Below are positions 1-13,600 of a stretch of 64,000 nucleotides of DNA, in pieces. Position 1 is the first letter of the stretch; every line of letters starts with the position of its first letter. The notes under the pieces were generated by a model. The model was not told the origin of the DNA, searched no databases, and saw only the letters and a list, made by a program, of their open reading frames with translations. This DNA comes from Siphonodentalium dalli (Eukaryota > Mollusca > Scaphopoda > Gadilida > Siphonodentaliidae), in NCBI GenBank assembly GCA_032622095.1, contig CP136066.1, positions 231,326,961 to 231,390,960 of the forward strand, written 5' to 3'. A program made the translations under genes and the position numbers.

Positions 1-1490
1 GTCAGTGTGATAGCTGATTTGATATGATTTAGCATGGGATACGTCAGTGTGATAGCTGGTTTGATATGATTTAGCATGGGATACCTCAGTGTGATAGCTG
101 GTTTGATATGATTTAGCATGGAATACGTCAGTGTGATAGCTGGTTTGATATGATTTAGCATGGAATACGTCAGTGTGATAGCTGGTTTGATATGATTTAG
201 CATGGGATACCTCAGTGTGATAGCTGGTTTGATATGATTTAGCATGGAATACGTCAGTGTGATAGCTGGTTTGATATGATTTAGCATGGGATACCTCAGT
301 GTGATAGCTGGTTTGATATGATTTAGCATGGGATACCTCAGTGTGATAGCTGATTTGATATGATTTAGCATGGGATACCTCAGTGTGGTAGCTGGTTTGA
401 TATGATTTAGCATGGAATACGTCAGTGTGATAGCTGGTTTGAAATGATTTAGCATGGAATACGTCAGTGTGATAGCTGGTTTGATATGATTTAGCATGGG
501 ATACCTCAGTGTGATAGCTGGTTTGATATGATTTAGCATGGAATACGTCAGTGTGATAGCTGGTTTGATATGATTTAGCATGGAATACGTCAGTGTGATA
601 GCTGGTTTGATATGATTTAGCATGGGATACCTCAGTGTGATAGCTGATTTGATATGATTTAGCATGGGATACCTCAGTGTGGTAGCTGGTTTGATATGAT
701 TTAGCATGGAATACGTCAGTGTGATAGCTGGTTTGATATGATTTAGCATGGAATACGTCAGTGTGATAGCTGGTTTGATATGATTTAGCATGGAATACGT
801 CAGTGTGATAGCTGGTTTGATATGATTTAGCATGGAATACGTCAGAGTGATAGCTGCTTTGATATGATTTAGCATGGAATACGTCAGTGTGATAGCTGGT
901 TTGATATGATTTAGCATGGGATACCTCAGTGTGATAGCTGGTTTGATATGATTTAGCATGGAATACGTCAGTGTGATAGCTGGTTTGATATGATTTAGCA
1001 TGGGATACCTCAGTGTGATAGCTGGTTTGATATGATTTAGCATGGAATACGTCAGTGTGATAGCTCTTTTGATATGATTTAGCATGGAATACGTCAGTGT
1101 GATAGCTGGTTTGATATGATTTAGCATGGGATACCTCAGTGTGATAGCTGCTTTGATATGATTTAGCATGGGATACCTCAGTGTGGTAGCTGGTTTGATA
1201 TGATTTAGCATGGGATACCTCAGTGTGATAGCTCTTTTGATATGATTTAGCATGGAATATATCAGTGTGATAGCTGGTTTGATATGATTTAGCATGGGAT
1301 ACCTCAGTGTGATAGCTCTTTTGATATGATTTAGCATGGAATATATCAGTGTGATAGCTGGTTTGATATGATTTAGCATGGAATACGTCAGTGTGATAGC
1401 TGGTTTGATATGATTTAGCATGGAATACCTCAGTATGATAGCTGGTTTGATATGATTTAGTATGGGATGCCTCACTATGATAGCTGGTTT
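1..1490. repeat. 42-bp minisatellite, about 35 copies, truncated by window edge
   Basis: A head-to-tail array of a 42-bp unit containing TTTGATATGATTTAGCATG runs from the window edge to about 1490. Two main variants alternate irregularly (GGAATACGTCAG and GGGATACCTCAG), and a few copies carry private changes (AGCTCTTTTG, AGCTGCTTTG). Copies degenerate only in the last one or two units, as is usual at an array edge. The period is a multiple of three but every frame has a stop, so it is not coding. It lies in the intron upstream of the first visible exon and ends about 20 bp before the acceptor AG. Confidence 0.97.
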
Positions 1491-1509
1491 ATTGTTTTTT
1501 TTCCCACAG

Positions 1510-1651
1510 AGCTGAAAGATATGGCACGAAGTCACCTGCTGTTGTTGTTGTACGACCAAACGACACGAATGAACCACATTCAAGTCAGAGTACGGAATTC
1601 TCTGTTGATACCTTAAAGAAGTTTATCAAAGAAAAACGTATTAACAAAGTG
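1510..1651 (+). CDS. TXNDC16: TXNDC16-like exon 1 of those visible
   Basis: The exon follows a T-rich tract and CCCACAG and ends GTG|GTAAGT. The first base completes a codon from an exon outside the window; 47 codons follow, starting AERYGTKSPAVVVVRP and ending KEKRINKV. The hydrophobic run AVVVV followed by RP resembles the last strands of one thioredoxin domain, and the following helix FSVDTLKKFIKEKRI leads into the next. The exon ends in phase 0. Confidence 0.85.
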
Positions 1652-4600
1652 GTAAGTGTATATGATGCATTAATACAGTAATGCTCTAAATAATTTACTG
1701 TTTAACCACAACAGAATTATGGGTAATTTTTCAGGATTTAGTCGGAAATATGGCTTGTTGCCATTCATTGGAAAGCTCTCAGTTTGCCGATGAATGGCAA
1801 CAATCCATATTTCCATCTAAATCCTTAAAAATTACCCATAATTCTGCTGTGGCTAAGGAGTCGATTATTTAGGGCATTACTGTATGAGGTCCTGGTTAAC
1901 TCAAACATAATATAATAAATTGCAGGTAACAAGTCGTAACGTAATGTAACATGCACTTAGCACGGCACATAGTCAGCAATCTTCAACTGAATATGATCGT
2001 ATCTAAACATTTTCGCATCTTTTCAACACATTGGAAGTCAATGTCTTAATTCTACTTTTGGCATAAAATAAAATCTTGGTTTTGTGGTAACTAAACTGAT
2101 ATACTTGTATAGTTAGCAGATATAGTTATAGCTGACTTGTTGACTTTCTCTCATTGACAAAGACCCCAACATGGTTAGATAGGTTCAGAAATAAGAGGCA
2201 TGTGCAGCGTATCTTCAAAAACATGGCTATTTAAATAACTCGGACCAATGAAGAAACTGTACAGAAGTGGAAATCTATCTATATAAAAGCAAAGTTTTTG
2301 TCTGTGTGTGTCTGTCTGTAACTCTGTCATGATTTTTGCGCATCCAAATTTTTACCATTTCCTACGGCTCATCTTATAATATGACATGCAAAATTTTCTA
2401 ACACTACTTTCATGACCACTGCTATGATGGCAGATTATCTGGAAAAAATCATATTGGACTCCCGAATGTCATATTGGACTCCAAAGTGTGCAATATGACT
2501 TTTTTATCGGGACTCTGTGACGTCACGAATTAACTATTGCGAGATGAATCGGTGAAATGATGATGCGCGCGCAACACTGGTGGGTTTAGCAGACGTTTCA
2601 CTTCCGCATTGAGTTTTTTTTTTTTCATTTCCGTGTTTACTGTTCCAAATCATGCTTTCTGATGATCAAATACAGGCTTTTATAGAAAATTAAGTGCCGA
2701 CAAATACCAATATTAACCACTAAAGTTTTATTCCCAAAAGTTGGATAAACATACAGATGGATAATAAAAATGTCATTATTCATTGTTGTCTACGTGCTTG
2801 TCTCGACCAATACAAGCTTCCGGTGGCAAGGTAGGGTAAGTTGTATGTGGGCGCAGTTTACTGTGGCATCCCCCATTGCTCATTCTGATGTGGGCACCAT
2901 AAATAAAAAAAAATTCTCCATGTGATCAAGCAGGTTGGATATTCCGTGTTGTCAATGGAAATGGGTAGGTGCCATGTTGTTATGATAAACGTGTCGCACA
3001 AAAGTATCTTCATCAACCTATTTCGATACCGTGAAAATAAGAAAACATTTGTTAAGATTATTTTAGAGAGAAGACCTCCATGTGGATTTAATCTACGTCG
3101 GCTTTATTACATTTACATATGATCATATTAGAATTTCTTCTTTGTCTTTCAGCCGGAACTTAATGCTCTGTTATTCCCGGAGTTAAATTTGAGAGGACAT
3201 CCTTACGTCATTCTATTTATAACTAAACTGACCGAGATGACTGAGGAACAGAAGATGTTCGCTGAGGCAGCGTCATCATTCTCCAACAAGAATCTCACCT
3301 TCTGTTTCATGCCGACGTTAGTATTACGTTAATTATACTCCTATCCAAAAGAAGGGGGGGTGTATTGGATTACATGTTTCCGTCTGTTTGTCTGTTTCAT
3401 GCCGATGTTAGTATTACGTTAATTATACTCCTATCCAAAAGAAGGGGGGTGTATTGGATTACATGTGTCCGTCCATCTGTCTCGTGCCAAAATTAATTTT
3501 TAATTAACTCTTCTGGAGCTTCCTGAAATTTTTTGAACACCCTGTGCCAATGCATTCTCTTATATATTGGGTCTCCCATATATATCCCAGATATAACTTC
3601 AATCTGAATCTATGTCTCCCATAGAAGATGAGGTCTAAGCTGAATGAGGTCCCCATAGGGTGAATTTAGTGATGCAATGCAGGATAACATCACTAAATTT
3701 ACCCTCTGGGGACCTCATTCTGCAAATGACAGACACACTAAACTCAGACTTGACCATCATTGCCTTCACATTTTCTATTCTAGAGTTATCCTTCTTTGTT
3801 TATCTGGAATGCATCCGTCACTTCGTCGGGCCTGTATTCTGTTATTTTCTGGTAAATTGTTAGCTCAACTTTACTTTGTCCATCATCCGTCCATCAACAA
3901 TTTCCTTTGGCTCACCCTACACGTCGCAGCCATCATCCGATCATCACCAAACTTCATGTGGATCTTCAAGGTGACCTCTTGATGGGAGCCATTAATTTTT
4001 TCCAAAATTCATTAAAAAACATGGCCGCCAGCAGCCATTTTGGATTTCAAAGTTGAATCAATCGGCACACCCTGCAGCCCACATTTATCGGAGAAATGTT
4101 TTGAAAATTTACAGGCATGTTTAGGATCACCACTAGTTGGGAGCTATCAAATTTGATTGATTGACCACTTTTTGCATGACTAAATTCTTTAACACACCCT
4201 ACAGACATACACATCACTCAACCCATCATCACCAAACATCATATGGATCTTCAGGGTGATCTGTAGATCTTGGATTTTACTCTTTGTATGACTAAATCCT
4301 TCAGCACACCCTAACAGCCACATCCCTCATCCGATAGTCACCAAACTCCTTACGGATCTTCGGGGTGACCTCTAGATGGGAGCTATAATTTTTTCCAAAT
4401 TTTTTTTAAAACATGACAGCCATAAGCCATCTGGGATTTCACATTTGAATCCATCGCACACCCTGCAGCCCACATTTATGGTAGAATTATTTTTGAAAGT
4501 TTAGGATCACATTTAGATGGGAGCTATTGAATTTGAATGATATTCGATGAAAAACATGGTCATCGGCAGCCATCTTGGATTTCACTCTTTGCATGACTTA

Positions 4601-7600
4601 ATCCTTTAACACTTGACACTTTCGTTTTTGTTCCACCAGCCTTTCTTTAAATATTGGCAAGTGGTAGTTAAAATTACATTAAAAGTATGAAAGCATGACC
4701 GTTAATCTATTCTTTATTTAATTCACTGACTAATTGTTACATTTCAGGTTGAATAACCAAGTTGCATCTAGCATCCTTTCAAAATATCAAGCAAAGCCAG
4801 CCCTTCCTTCCATATCTTACGTGGACATGAAAAATGTAAGTAAAATAGCTCGACTTAGGTATGAAAATCATTTGTTGTTCACATTTGTTCATTTGCAATA
4901 TTAACCTTTAATAACTCGATACTCACTCAGTAGTTATTTTTCAATACAATAATTTGTAGGGATATTAACCCTTTGAGTGCCAGGTCCGATTTTTGTATCA
5001 ACCCATATACCCTGTGCCAATGCATTCTCTTATATATGCGAGTCGCATATATAAGAGAATGCATTGGCCTAACAATTTTTCATCATTTGTTATTATTTTT
5101 TACAATTTTTTACAATTTTAATAATTTTGGCACTGAAAGGGTTAAGGTAACATGTTCAACAAACTTTCTTTGTCCACGAATCAGGTTAGCTACCCAGCAC
5201 CCAGAATTGGTGTTCCAGTTGGTTATGCTCAACTCGTCTCATAATCTGGTGTGTTTGAATCACGCTACCTGCCATTGAACATCAAATGTTGCATTTTTAG
5301 ATGTCGGCAATCAACCTACAACAATTGTCACCAGCTAACCGAGCACCCGGCTGGGATTTGATGAATATTTTCAGAATGAACTTCTTTCGTCTTGTAAACT
5401 ACTATTGCCTTCGCCATGCAAGTGCTAATATATATATGTCTTATAGATTGAATCGCGGTATAGTGCAAAAATAAAAAATAAATCTTTCTTGTAAACCATC
5501 TTTCTTATACGTTGGATCTATAGAGGCTAATTAGCTGCTCTGATTGCTTTCTCCTAATTAATAATAATAATAATGATAATAATGACCAGTTTTATATAGC
5601 TATTAACCAATTACTTGCTCTAACACGCTCGGTACAATATTACCCCAGTTATTTGTACAAGCCAACCAATGAACCGGCTGCTCTAGTTTGATCAGAACAT
5701 GCTCTGATACTCATCAGTATGACAAGCTGACTGGTACTCTTTTAACGCATGAGTGATGTGAAACCGACACAGTACGAGCAACCTTGCTCAAGGGTCACAA
5801 CTTGGCGCTGTTTTTGAAGTTTTGAAACAGCGAGCAATCCGACAACTGCACGTCGATCAAAGCGGCCAAGCCACTGTTATGTGGAGACTCAATGACCGGC
5901 GAATGCAAGTACAACACGCTAACCACTGGACCACGGAGCTCCACAATTAATGCCCTGTAACCTTACCAAAGTAATAATGATGTGAAGCATATTGAAACTA
6001 ATTTACTGTGGAATGCACTATATCAAGCCTGAGTTTAGTGTGCCTGTCATTAGCAGAATGAGGTCCCCAGAGGGTGAATTTAGTGATGCTATCCGGCACA
6101 GTGGGCTAGCATCACCAAATTCACCCTCTGGGGACCTCATACTGCATGGCCTCATCTGCTATGGGAGACATAGACTCAGATTGAAGTTCCCAAATGGTGA
6201 ATATTTTGCTGTAGACCAATCGGGAACCTCGATTATGCAATGTGTTGTCTGCCAATTTGGGATGAAGATAAACTAAACTAAAAAAGAAATAGAATCTATG
6301 TGAAGAAGTTTCTATAGAAATTTGATAATAAAGAAACATTCCAGAGAATTTGAGGCCAAAGCAAATTGAGGTCTTCAGAGGGTGAATTTAGTGATGCCAG
6401 CCCACTATGTGGGATAGTGTCACTAAATTCACCCTCTGGGGACCTCATTCTGCAAATGACAGGCCCACTAAACTCAGACTTGCACTATATAAATGCATCC
6501 ACTGTTATTATTATTAACCTGTCCATGACTGGAGCTTCCTGTAGGGAGCCCCATACAGGTGGCAGCTTGTATTTCTGAGTGTCGTCTGCTCACGTCTGTG
6601 AGAGGCTCCATAAGGGTAGTTTAACCCATTACTGGAGCTTCCTGAAATTTTTTGAAAAACCTGTATCAATGCATTCTCTTATATATGTGAGTCTCCCATA
6701 GAGAGCATCACATATATAAGAGAATACATTGGCCAAACAATATTTACTTTGGCCTTATAAGCCAGTGCATTCTCTTATATATGTGAGTCTCCCATAGAGA
6801 GCATCACATATATAAGAGAATACATTGGCCAAACAATATTTACTTTGGCCTTATAAGCCAGTGCATTCTCTTATATATGTGAGGCTCTCTACCAGAGACT
6901 TGCGTATATAAGTGAATACGTTGTTACAGGGTTTCAGCAAAGATAATGCACTGGCACATGATCATTAATGCTGCACCAGAGCATCTCCCGTTACGAACTC
7001 CATGAAAGGGTTAAAAAAACTATCTCTATTTTCTCCAGGGACATGTATATAACTTGGAGGAAGTCATAGAAATTGAAGATTTCACAGAATGGTTGAAGAG
7101 AACTCATAGCGGAAACTCAGAACCATCAAGTAAGAATCGTAGTAGTGGAGGTTTCAACACATATTCAATAGTGGGCGTAGCTTGCAGTTACTAGGATACA
7201 GGATCCGTGCTGGACCAATATTTACTTTTGCCAAATGAAAATATTATTTGCCAAATTCTTTTAGGGTTGCTTAACCCTTTACCCAACAAAACGGCCAAAA
7301 CTGCCCAAATAAAGCTTCAACAGCCTAAAATATATTCGGTCTGTCTCAATAGAACCATACAAATATGGATATCATTGGAACCGGCTCCTTGACCACATTG
7401 TGATAGTTACAGTTATGCCCTGTGCCAATGCATTCTCTTATATATGCGAGTCGACCATAGGTCGCCTCGCATATATAAGAGAATGCATTGGCCTAAAAAA
7501 AAATCTTTTTTTAACACTTTTTACCATTTTTTCTTACATTCTTTAACAATTTTATAATTTTTAATGTGTTGAGCCAATGCATTCTCTTATATATGCGAGG

Positions 7601-10600
7601 CGACCTATGGTCGACTCGCATATATAAGAGAATGCATTGGCACAGGGCCCTTCTGTTGGGTAAAGGGTTAACCAGAAGGTCACATAAAAAGAGGAGTATC
7701 ACCACCACAATAAATAACATGAATCGTACGTGACAACCACGCATGATGTGCCTCAATCGTACGTGACTCGTAGTGGAGCAACCACGCATGATGTGCCTCA
7801 ATCGTACGTGACTCGTAGTGGAGCAACCACGCATGATGTGCCTCAATCGTACGTGACTCGTAGTGGAGCAACCACGCATGATGTGCCTCAATCGTACGTG
7901 ACTCGTAGTGGAACAACCACACATGATGTGCCTCATATTTGCCTTTTTTTGGCGACATAACGCTAAGAATAATTTATGTAACATCATGCAGTGGTCACGA
8001 CGGAGACGACGTGCCAAATTGACAAGACGTGACGTGGATTGTAAAATCTTGTTTGGATTATCATCATGACTTCTTCATTTTTCGTTTTCATTAAGCTGAC
8101 CAACGAAATTGGTCTAAATGAAATTAATAGACTTAAATCACATGTGAATTCTTTGTAAGTTGTGAAGAAGTTACTTTCATTTTTATCGCGACGCTTCATT
8201 TCCAATTCCGCATTTTTGCAATCTCCACACGGTTGCTAACCGGAAGTCACGTGACAATTTCTCCAAAATCTATACCCGCGATCTTGGAAAATCACTGATG
8301 GATATAGAAAAAAATATATGACGTCATTCACCTGCCTTAGGTATAAGCACCCTTGGTGGTTGCTATTATCAAACCACAACAGTACAGTTATGTACATTGG
8401 ATCAGAGCATAAAGCATATCAAAGTATTATCCTACTATATTTATAACATTCATATATTTTATACTTATTTATATATATACCATAATGTTGTGTTTATAAT
8501 CAAATATCTTGCCTGTTATGTTATGGAGGTCAATAAACAATACTATCAGATTAACTGCATCTTGATATAATAGAGGCAAATATTAAACTTTATCAGTGAG
8601 GTTTGAGATGGATGTCTAACAATTCTGTCCAGGTCTGAGTTTAGTGTGTCTGTCATTTGCAGATTGAGGTCCCCAGAGGGTGAATTTTGTGACCTTATCC
8701 CACATAGCAGGCTAGCATCACTAAATTCACCCTCTGGGGACCTCATTCTTCTTAGGCCTCATCTTCTCTGGAAAGTTTATTTATTATCAAATTTCTATAG
8801 AAACTTCTTCACATAGATTCTATTTCTTTTTATTTTAGTTTCTCTGTATCCCCAAATTGGCAGATGACAAATTGCAGCTGAAAGCTCAATTTTTTGCAAT
8901 TTTCAGGATTTTTTTTTTAGATATTTTCAGTAAATTGAATGGTATTTCAAGGGGAAATTGTAGCAAATTACAGTATTTTTCAATTTCTACCTGAAATTAT
9001 ACATATCTAAGGTTAATTTGAATATATTTTGTTATATTTATATGTATATACAAGATATATTCTACAAAAACTGTTACAACCATGAGTATATCATGTAAAC
9101 AAAAAATTGGACAAAAAGTCTCAGCCCCCTAAATATTTGGCTGCCGTACGGCTATGTCTTTTAACCCATAGAGAGTCCCACGTAGACTGGAGCAGACGAC
9201 ACTCTGTAGTGCAAGCTTCCATCTGTGTGAGGCTCCCTATGGGTTAAACATTAAATTTTTATCAGTGAGGTTTGCTTGAATTACATTTTGTGATGAATAA
9301 TCCGATTCTAAATTTACAGCAATTCTCAGTTTTATAGGTTAACCAATACAGAGTTTTATAGGTTAACCAAGGTGACACATCTCCCCGGGTCAACGAAATT
9401 CACACCTTGCCCTCCGGAATGACAATAACAAGTCTGAATGGAGCACTGGCTGAAGGACCATACAGCCTTTCCATTTGTAAACATAAGTAGAGTGAAAGAA
9501 ATAATGGCTTACAACCTATCCGTCATATAATTTCCCCACATAATGAAGGTGGTACATAAATGTATGGATGTCAATAGAAAGGGGAGGATATCTGCTAGGC
9601 ATATTAAAGAAGATACAAGGCTATATATAATGATGACCAAGGTCCCAATTTCTCGCAGACAATTTGCTCCTCGTTCTGTTGACAAGAATTTTGAGGAGGA
9701 AGCGGGATCCTGGAGCGGTTTAATGGAATTTTGAAAATAGTTTTAGAACTATTTTGGGGTATCCACGAAAGAAAAAACTTATTTTATGCCAAATGTAGAA
9801 TTTAGACATTTTTGGAAATTATTCCCAATGAGTTAAAAAGATGCCAAAATGTTTTGATAAGACCATCATCAGTTGCAGATTGCTGACTATATGCCATGCT
9901 AAGCGCAATTTCACATAACGTTTCGACTCGTTACATTGTTTGATGAATAATCCTATCTAAATTTACAGCAAATCTTATTGACGAGGTCTGGGTGTCGGTA
10001 AGCAAGTGTGTATAACCCATAGAGAGCCTCGCGTAGACTGGAGCAGACGACACTCTGTAGTGCAAGCTTCCATCTGTGTGAGGCTCCCTATGGGTTAAAC
10101 ATTAAACTTTTATAAGTGAGGTTTGCTTGAATTACATTGTGTGATGAATAATCCTATATTTATTCTATATTTACAGCAATTCTTATTGACGAGGACTGGG
10201 TGCCTTTGAGTCCTGGTTATAACTTCCTAGAAATGATGGACTACGAACAAAGAACGGGCCATATGATGTTTGAAGATGAGCAGATTGCGGAGGAAGAAAT
10301 TGAGCAGAACGAACATTTTGGTGTCGGTAAGCAAGCCTGAGTATAACCTGTATAACCCATAGAGAGCCCCACATAGACTGGAGCAGACGGCACTCTATAG
10401 TGCGTCCTTCCATCTGTGTGAGGCTCCCTGTGGGTTAAACATTAAACTTTATCGGTGAGGTTTGAGATGGATGTTTTACATTACTGACCAAGCCTGAGTT
10501 TAGTGTGCCTGTCATTTGCAGAATAGGTCCACAGAGGGTGAATTTAGTCACAGTGCATCACCAAATTCACCCAGTGGGGACCTCATGCTATGGGAGACAT

Positions 10601-13600
10601 AGTCAGATTGAAGTTGCCAAATGGTGAATATTGTGATATTACTCCCATTGGGAACCTTGATTATGCAATGTGTCATCTGCCAATTTAGGGATACAGAGAA
10701 ACTGTACTAAAAAAGAAATAGAACCTAAGTTTCTATAGATATTTGATAATAAAGAAACTTTCTAGAGAAGATGAGGCCCAAGCAGAATGAGGTCCCCAGA
10801 GGGTGAATTTGGTGATGTTAGCCTGCTATACGGGATAGCGTCACTAAATTCACCCTCTGGGGACCTCATTCTACAAATGACAGGCACACTAAACTCAGGC
10901 TTGTTCAGTAATGTAAAACATCCATCTCAAACCTCACTGATAAAGTAATGTTTAACCCACAGGGAGCCTCACACAGATGGAAGCATGCACTACAGAGAGT
11001 CGTCTGCTCCAGTCTATGTGGGCTCTCTACGGGTTATACACACTAAACTCAGGCCTGGACAGAACACAAAGAACCTCTAAAATGATATATTTGGCCCAAT
11101 CAGCATTTTTAGCTCAACTTACTTCGTAAGTTTCAGCTATTGCCATGGTTTGGCGTCCGTGTGTCCGTGTGTGCATGTGTCCGTCAACAATTTCCTTTGG
11201 CGCGGGCTACAGGTCGTACCTTTGATCTGATCTTTATGAGATTTGTAATGAATGTTGACATTGACATGTAGATGGGAATGAGTCATTTTGGTGTCATTCG
11301 GCCAAAAAACATGGCCGCTGGTGGCCATCTTGGATTTCAAAATTCAATCCAATGGTGCGGGATACAGGACGTACTGTTCGTCTGATCATCATGAAATATG
11401 TCATAGATGTTAGTATTGACATGTAGATGGGAACGAGTGATTTTGGGGTCATTCGGCCAAAATACATGGCCGTCAACAGCCATCTTGGATTTAAATCTTT
11501 GCATGACTAAATCCTTTGGCACGGGTTACAGGTCGTAGCTTTGATCAGATCTTCATGAAATTTGTCATGGATGTTAACAATGACATGTAGATGGGAACGA
11601 GTCCTTTTGGGGTCAATTGGCCAAAAAACATGGCCACCAGCAGCCATCTTGGATTTTACTCTTTGCATTACTAAATCCTTTGGCACATGTTAGACATTTC
11701 AATTAGCACCTTTCCTATTCCTCCATTTACTGTCAACCATTAAATTATTCCCCTACCTAAGTTGAGCTAGCTACAGTGTCATTGACACTTTCATTAATTA
11801 ATTAGACATCCATGATCTGTCAAATAAGAGGTGCAATCTCTACCAGAGCGCACCAGTCATACTTCCTTTTGACTCTGTCACCGGCTGGGTACTGGTCTGT
11901 GTTTCTATATTTAGCATGGGATTTTCCAGCAAAAATGGCGAAATCCGATCGCTCCAAAGTCAAATTCAAATGTTGAACATGTGCGTTTAGACTTTTGTGT
12001 TGATAAAATAATCGGATAATCGAATCACACCATTTAGAAATATAGTTCTTCAGTTTTAGTGGGACTTTTCAAATCTAAGGTTCAAAATTTATATAAATTT
12101 TGTTTGATATTGTGTGTGCTTAACAAGGGTAGCATGTTGCTCTGTTCGCTTAGTATTTATCTTAATATCGCGGAAGTCCACCAAATGTGGGTGAAATGTC
12201 ACCGGTAGCAGAGGTCTTACCAAGTCATTAAGGGAGGTAAACCCTGCATGAGATGTTCGGACAGTAATGTGGCTAGTCACCCAATCACAAACCTGTTAGT
12301 TTCTCATATCCACTGTCTTAGTTGCTGTATTTAAGTTTTTTTTTCACAGAAGTGAAACAAATGCTCTTTATCTGTACCTTATCAGAAATCGACCAACACG
12401 GAATGCTCTTTATTTGTACCTTATCAGAAATCGACCAACACGGAATGCTCTTTATTTGTACCTTATCAGAAATCGACCAACACGGAATGCTCTTTATTTG
12501 TACCTTATCAGAAATCGACCAACACGGAATGCTTTTTTTCTATTCCATGTTGTGTACATGGCTGTTGTTTGTTTGGGACCCAAACACCGTGTTCAAAGAT
12601 GTAATTTTAATGACTTGGTTCAAACGTCCCCAGGTGACTCACATTCAGATTTGTTCAAATGTGGTCACCAGATCAAATATTTGTGAAGCCAGGACCATAA
12701 CTCTTTCCCTCCATAGTAATTCTTAATTCTCAAGAACCATTGGGCCTATTTAGCTTATATTTGGTATGGAGGGTCGTTGTGTCAGTAGGATTCAAAATTG
12801 TTCAAATGGGGTCACCGGGTCAAATGGGTTAAAGGTACTCAATCCGAATAAGCATCCCTAAATTACTATTTCTTTGGCTTCAGGGGTAAAAAATATTTGA
12901 TTCGAGTCGAGGAACCCACCCATCAAAGCTCAGAGTGATCAGATATTAATGTTTGAAGTTTGTTATTTCTCGAGATGTGTACTAATAATTGCCCCAGAAA
13001 CACTTATTCAAACGGACGACGATAGATAACTCTAAAATCAAGTGGTAATAATAACGCAATTTTGACCGAGACCATCCTTTTGATGATGTGTTTCTGGGGG
13101 TATGCGGCTTATACGGACCCTGGCTCTTACGGACCCTGGCTTTTACGGACCACCGGCTGATACGGACCCTGGCTTATATGGACCCCGGCTCATACGGACC
13201 TCAATTAAAATATGCAAACATGAAAACATGTTAGTAAAAACACAACTTATTTCAACTGATTTATTGTCCGTTGTATAAACACTCGTGTGTGATCCCCTTT
13301 TTCGTTTTATAAACAGACACGCGATTATGAATGGTCAGTGAATGGTGATCAGGATGAATCCACTGGGTTTGATTTGTTATGAAAAAATGTTAGTAAAAAC
13401 ACAACTGGTATATATTCAACTGATTTATTGTTGACTGGCATAATACCACAATGTCTAACTGTGCTTTATGTGGAGATACCATTCGGCTTCGTCAGGAGGT
13501 TATTGGCTGCATTGAACCTGAATGTTTGACACATCGGGTTTGTGACACAGGTGAGTTATAAAACAATTATCGTTAATTCTCGTTCACTACAGTCGTTCAT

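Noticed and set aside
1-1490. Regular repeat considered as a CRISPR array
   Set aside because: Units are contiguous 42-bp direct repeats without unique spacers, in a eukaryotic intron.
3660-3982. Frames of 67 and 101 codons in the intron between exons 2 and 3
   Set aside because: They lie over a family A hairpin and the CATGGCC repeat, without splice logic.
5552-5942. Functional tRNA gene on the minus strand
   Set aside because: Only the first ~25 bases and a degraded B box look tRNA-like; the sequence continues into a SINE body and tail and cannot fold as a cloverleaf by eye.
7511-8017. 168-codon minus-strand frame plus overlapping frames on both strands
   Set aside because: Produced by the 45-bp tandem array and an adjoining family C element; open on both strands, so not coding-specific.
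12322-12726. 134-codon frame starting MLYLSFFFTEVKQ
   Set aside because: Mostly the 42-bp array (LFICTLSEIDQHG repeated); no domain, no splice link to the gene around it.
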